Source of the DNA: Littorina saxatilis
Lineage: Eukaryota > Mollusca > Gastropoda > Littorinimorpha > Littorinidae
Length of the DNA stretch: 64,000 nucleotides
NCBI RefSeq assembly: GCF_037325665.1
Contig: NC_090253.1
Span: 13,413,773-13,477,772, forward strand
Direction of reading: 5' to 3'
This document shows positions 53,982 to 64,000 of this stretch, piece after piece (the stretch's first letter is position 1; each line of letters starts with the position of its first letter). The notes beneath the pieces were generated by a model. It did not search any database. It was not told the DNA's origin and was given only the letters and a program-made list of their open reading frames with translations. Made by a program: the position numbers and the translations under genes.

Positions 53982-54190
53982 CACCCCCGGTATAGGGGTG
54001 TGTATAGGATTCGCTTGATGTGTTTGTTTGTTTGGGTGTGTGTTTGTGTTCGCATATAGATCTCAAGAATGAACGGACCGATCGTCACCAAACTTGGTGA
54101 ACAGGTTCTATACATTCCTAAGACGGTCCTTACAAAAATTGGGACCAGTCAAACACACGGTTAGGGAGTTATTGGTGGATTAAGATTCTA
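53982..54190 (+). repeat. Dispersed repeat H
   Basis: Begins attacacccccggtatagggg and matches 15500-15722 in reverse. 53646-53981 holds nothing else. Confidence 0.82.
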
Positions 54191-54236
54191 CAAGGACTTA
54201 TAGAGGAACATATTAATGGTCAAAGGTCAAAGCCTG

Positions 54237-54538
54237 GTGGGTTAAGTGTGGAGATTTTTCCGATCTCCCAGGTCAACTTATGTGCAGACCTGCTAGTGGC
54301 TTATCCCCCTTCGTGTGTACACGCAAGCACAAGACCAAGTGCGCACGGAAAAGATCCTGTAATCCATATCAGAGTTCGGTGGGTTATAGAAACACGAAAA
54401 TACCCAGCATGCTCCCTTCGAAAGCGGCGTATGGCTGCCTAAATGGCGGGGTAAAAACGGTCATACATGTAAAATTCCACTCGTGCAAAAACACGAGTGT
54501 ATGTGGGAGTTTCAGCCCACGAACGCAGAAGAAGAAGT
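54237..54538 (+). mobile_element. SINE family C without tRNA head
   Basis: Starts at gtgggttaagtgtggagat and ends gaacgcagaagaagaag. Confidence 0.85.
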
Positions 54539-54587
54539 TGGTTTTTGATGTGTGACAAATCAATGATGCTATCCCATGTCAAAGCCT

Positions 54588-54725
54588 GACATTGTTGCAG
54601 GGGAAGGATAGTATCTGTAGTAGAGACAGTGGTACCTGCCTGGACCAACCTAAGGTGGTTTGTAGCATGACATTGTTGCAGGGGAAGGATAGTATCTGTA
54701 GTAGAGACAGTGGTACCTGCGATGA
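54588..54725 (+). repeat. Tandem duplication of about 77 bp
   Basis: tgacattgttgcaggggaag through gacagtggtacctgc occurs twice. Confidence 0.85.
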
Positions 54726-54944
54726 ATGGTCCTTTGGACCAGCCAAAAGTACTGTCCTTACATTGCAGGTGGCCTGTCAATGCAGGTATAGTTTGGCAAT
54801 TAAGATTAATACTGAAAGCGACAGCAGAAGGTAATGTCCTTTATTTGGAGATCATCATCCACTTAGGGTCTAAGCTAACAAGAATTCCTTCAAAGGTTTT
54901 GAAATGCTCCGAGTTTTTAGTGGCAGCTGTTTAGAAGATTTTGT

Positions 54945-55142
54945 GAACCAAAAAAAGGCTGTGTTTCCGCTCTACAACCTCCAAAAATCTGAGAAAATCA
55001 GATCTTGAAAAGGAGGGAGTCTTAAAATGGAGGTAAATTTACAGAGGTAACTATGAACAGAAAATCTGAAAAAATAAGGTCTTAAAAGGGAGGGAGTTAC
55101 AAATTGGAAGGTCTTAAAGGGGGGGGGGGGGGTTCCGCTGTA
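54945..55142. mobile_element. Family D palindromic element next to the ABCG start exon
   Basis: gagaaaatcagatcttgaaa and aaataaggtcttaaaagg halves, ending ggggggttccgctgta. Confidence 0.6.
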
Positions 55143-55284
55143 TCGACTAATTCATTCTCATTCATTTTTTTATCAATACATTTTCTTCTCCTTTTTCGTT
55201 ATTCAGATTTAGGTGAAGGAAGTGTCAGCCCGATGTGACTCGTGTTTTACCTGTTGGACCAGTGCTACCTGACTCTCCTCCACC

Positions 55285-62405
<7,121 letters not shown>

Positions 62406-62546
62406 GTGAGTGAGATTATTATGCAGACGCACAATTCATCTCTCTTGCTTTTAATGCCTGCCTGGACATCTTAATCCATACGTAGTACCAGGCTCTTGCT
62501 CTGTGTATATTTGTATGTTGTATTCCCCCCCACCCCCCCCCCCCCC

Positions 62547-62547
62547 C

Positions 62548-62640
<93 letters not shown>
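62547..62640. repeat. (CT)n microsatellite
   Basis: About 47 units, preceded by poly-C (62525-62546). The flanking gctcttgctctgtgtatatt is repeated at 62719 with a second CT run (62756-62803). Confidence 0.96.
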
Positions 62641-62642
<2 letters not shown>

Positions 62643-62749
62643 CACGCCCACAGGTGCACTTGCTATCTGTCTTTCTGGCAATCACGATTCTTAATCCATT
62701 TACTCGTTATCTCTAAGGCTCTTGCTCTGTGTATATTTGTATGTTGTAT

Positions 62750-62801
<52 letters not shown>

Positions 62802-64000
62802 GGATTACTGCAACTCGCTCCTAGCCGGCCTCCCAGACGCCAAGCTAGACCGCCTACAGCGCATCATGAACAATGCAGCACGTCTTGTGCTGCGCAAGCG
62901 CAAGCGCGACCATGTCACCCCTCTCCTCATGACCCTTCACTGGCTACCAATCAAAGCACGCATTACATATAAAATAGCTACCCTGTGTTACCGTAGCCTT
63001 CAAGACTCTGCCCCTTCTTACCTGTCTTCGCTCTTAAAGCCACACGTCCCCACACGCAACCTCAGATCCGCTGACGCAGGGCACCTTGTTGTCCCACGCG
63101 TCAAACTGAACGCTTTCGGCAAGCGCGCCTTTACCTACACAGCTCCCTCTATTTGGAACTCTCTGCCCATGTCTGTCCGCCTTTCTACCTCTCTCCCTTC
63201 CTTCAAGTCCTCTCTAAAAACACACCTCTTCCGGGAATACTTCAACCCCTAGCCTGTGCGAGTGATTCGATGTTGTCCGTGTGTGTGTTTGTGTGTGTGT
63301 GCGAGTGAGCGACACGAGTATATGCGAGTAATTGGTTGTGTGCACTGTTCAGTATTTGCCACATTAAGGAGAGGGGTCGCTTGCCATCGTAGCGCGCTGT
63401 GGGCCGGCTGGGGGCGGGTTGCTTGCGAGGGCTGTATTTTGTACATTGATTATTTGATACATGTATAATTATTAAATGCGTCTCCAGGAATATGTTTAGT
63501 TTAAATCTTGTGTCGATACTATTTAATTCTGCCTCGCTATTAGCCATTGAGTAAAACTGTTTTATCACCATTGCTTTATTGTTGTTAATTCGTCTCCAGA
63601 AATATGTTTTGTTTTAATCTTGTGTCGATACTATTTAACTCTGCCTCGTTATTAGCCATTGAGTATAACTGTTTTATCACCATTGTTTTATTGTTGTTCT
63701 TTGGCCATTTACGTTGAATGACTTGTTATACATTGACATTGATAGTTTTATTCTTCTTCTTCTTCGTCGTTCGCTAGATAGTTTTATTATAAGAACCTTT
63801 TTTTTTTTTAATTCCTATTAACTCGATGTTCTTTAACTATGTTTGTAAATTGTTAGAGGATCTTTTAGTAGAAGTGTTTAACTGTCGAAGCTGCTTTTAC
63901 CTAAGAGACCGACTGTATATTGTGCTGTTGTACTTGTCAGACTTGATTGTACCAAGTCCTTCACATGTTGTAATGCGCTTAGAGCCAAATATTTTTGTTT
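62802..64000 (+). mobile_element. 5'-truncated LINE (Jockey/CR1-like), 3' end
   Basis: The frame to the stop near 63250 encodes the C-terminal end of a non-LTR reverse transcriptase ORF: LDYCNSLLAGLP, LQRIMNNAARLV, LLMTLHWLPIKARITYKI, SIWNSLP and FKSSLKTHLF. These patterns are typical of many Jockey/CR1-type LINEs. About 150 codons remain. The 3' UTR ends near the window edge with atgcgcttagagcc. The start abuts a CT tract. Confidence 0.85.
63479..63702 (+). repeat. 112-bp tandem duplication in the LINE 3' UTR
   Basis: cgtctccag(g/a)aatatgttt through tatcaccattg and ttattgttgtt occurs twice (63479, 63591) with about ten differences. Confidence 0.9.

Noticed and set aside
62547-62803. Part of the LINE coding frame extending into the CT tract
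   Set aside because: The SLSL residues come from the microsatellite; LINE similarity begins only at about 62802.

Overview
This is eukaryotic DNA, most likely from a marine gastropod mollusc with a repeat-rich genome (organism inferred). The grounds are intron-rich genes with GT-AG boundaries, long GT and CT microsatellites, several tRNA-headed SINE families, many palindromic non-autonomous DNA elements, and a roughly 0.9 kb (GT)n-bearing repeat ending in CGCGACTTGT that looks typical of snails. No bacterial features are present. Exon limits were read by hand from splice motifs and reading-frame continuity. Repeat family letters (A, B, C and so on) are labels local to this report.

Two host genes lie head to tail on the + strand. 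The first (coding exons 8240-27147, ten exons, 537 aa with the last possible acceptor) is a complete SLC22-type organic ion transporter. Its introns hold SINEs, MITE-like elements, microsatellites and a possible nested small gene (14934-15199). Its last exon is preceded by an unusual array: about 26 copies of a 48-bp unit that contains both the 3' splice acceptor and the start of the exon, so the acceptor itself has been multiplied. The second gene (55285-62405, six exons seen, running off the window) is an ABCG-type half transporter. The whole ATP-binding domain is visible (Walker A, Q-loop, signature, Walker B, H-loop) and the membrane half lies beyond the window. A possible distant 5' UTR exon with a short upstream ORF lies near 35.8-36.0 kb.

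Between the two genes is about 28 kb of transposon-dominated sequence. Its main feature is a 6.07 kb Ginger1-like DNA transposon (41604-47674). It has roughly 250-bp terminal inverted repeats starting TGTCA, and a four-exon transposase gene (821 aa) with an H2C2 zinc finger, a D,D,E integrase core, a coding 30-bp minisatellite and a cysteine-rich tail. Smaller palindromic elements sit inside its first intron. Around it are nested MITEs, a head-to-tail array of the snail-type repeat (51535-53645), foldback elements, a 32-bp minisatellite inside a TIR-bounded element, and SINEs with clear target-site duplications. The window ends in a 5'-truncated LINE of the Jockey/CR1-like kind inside an ABCG intron.
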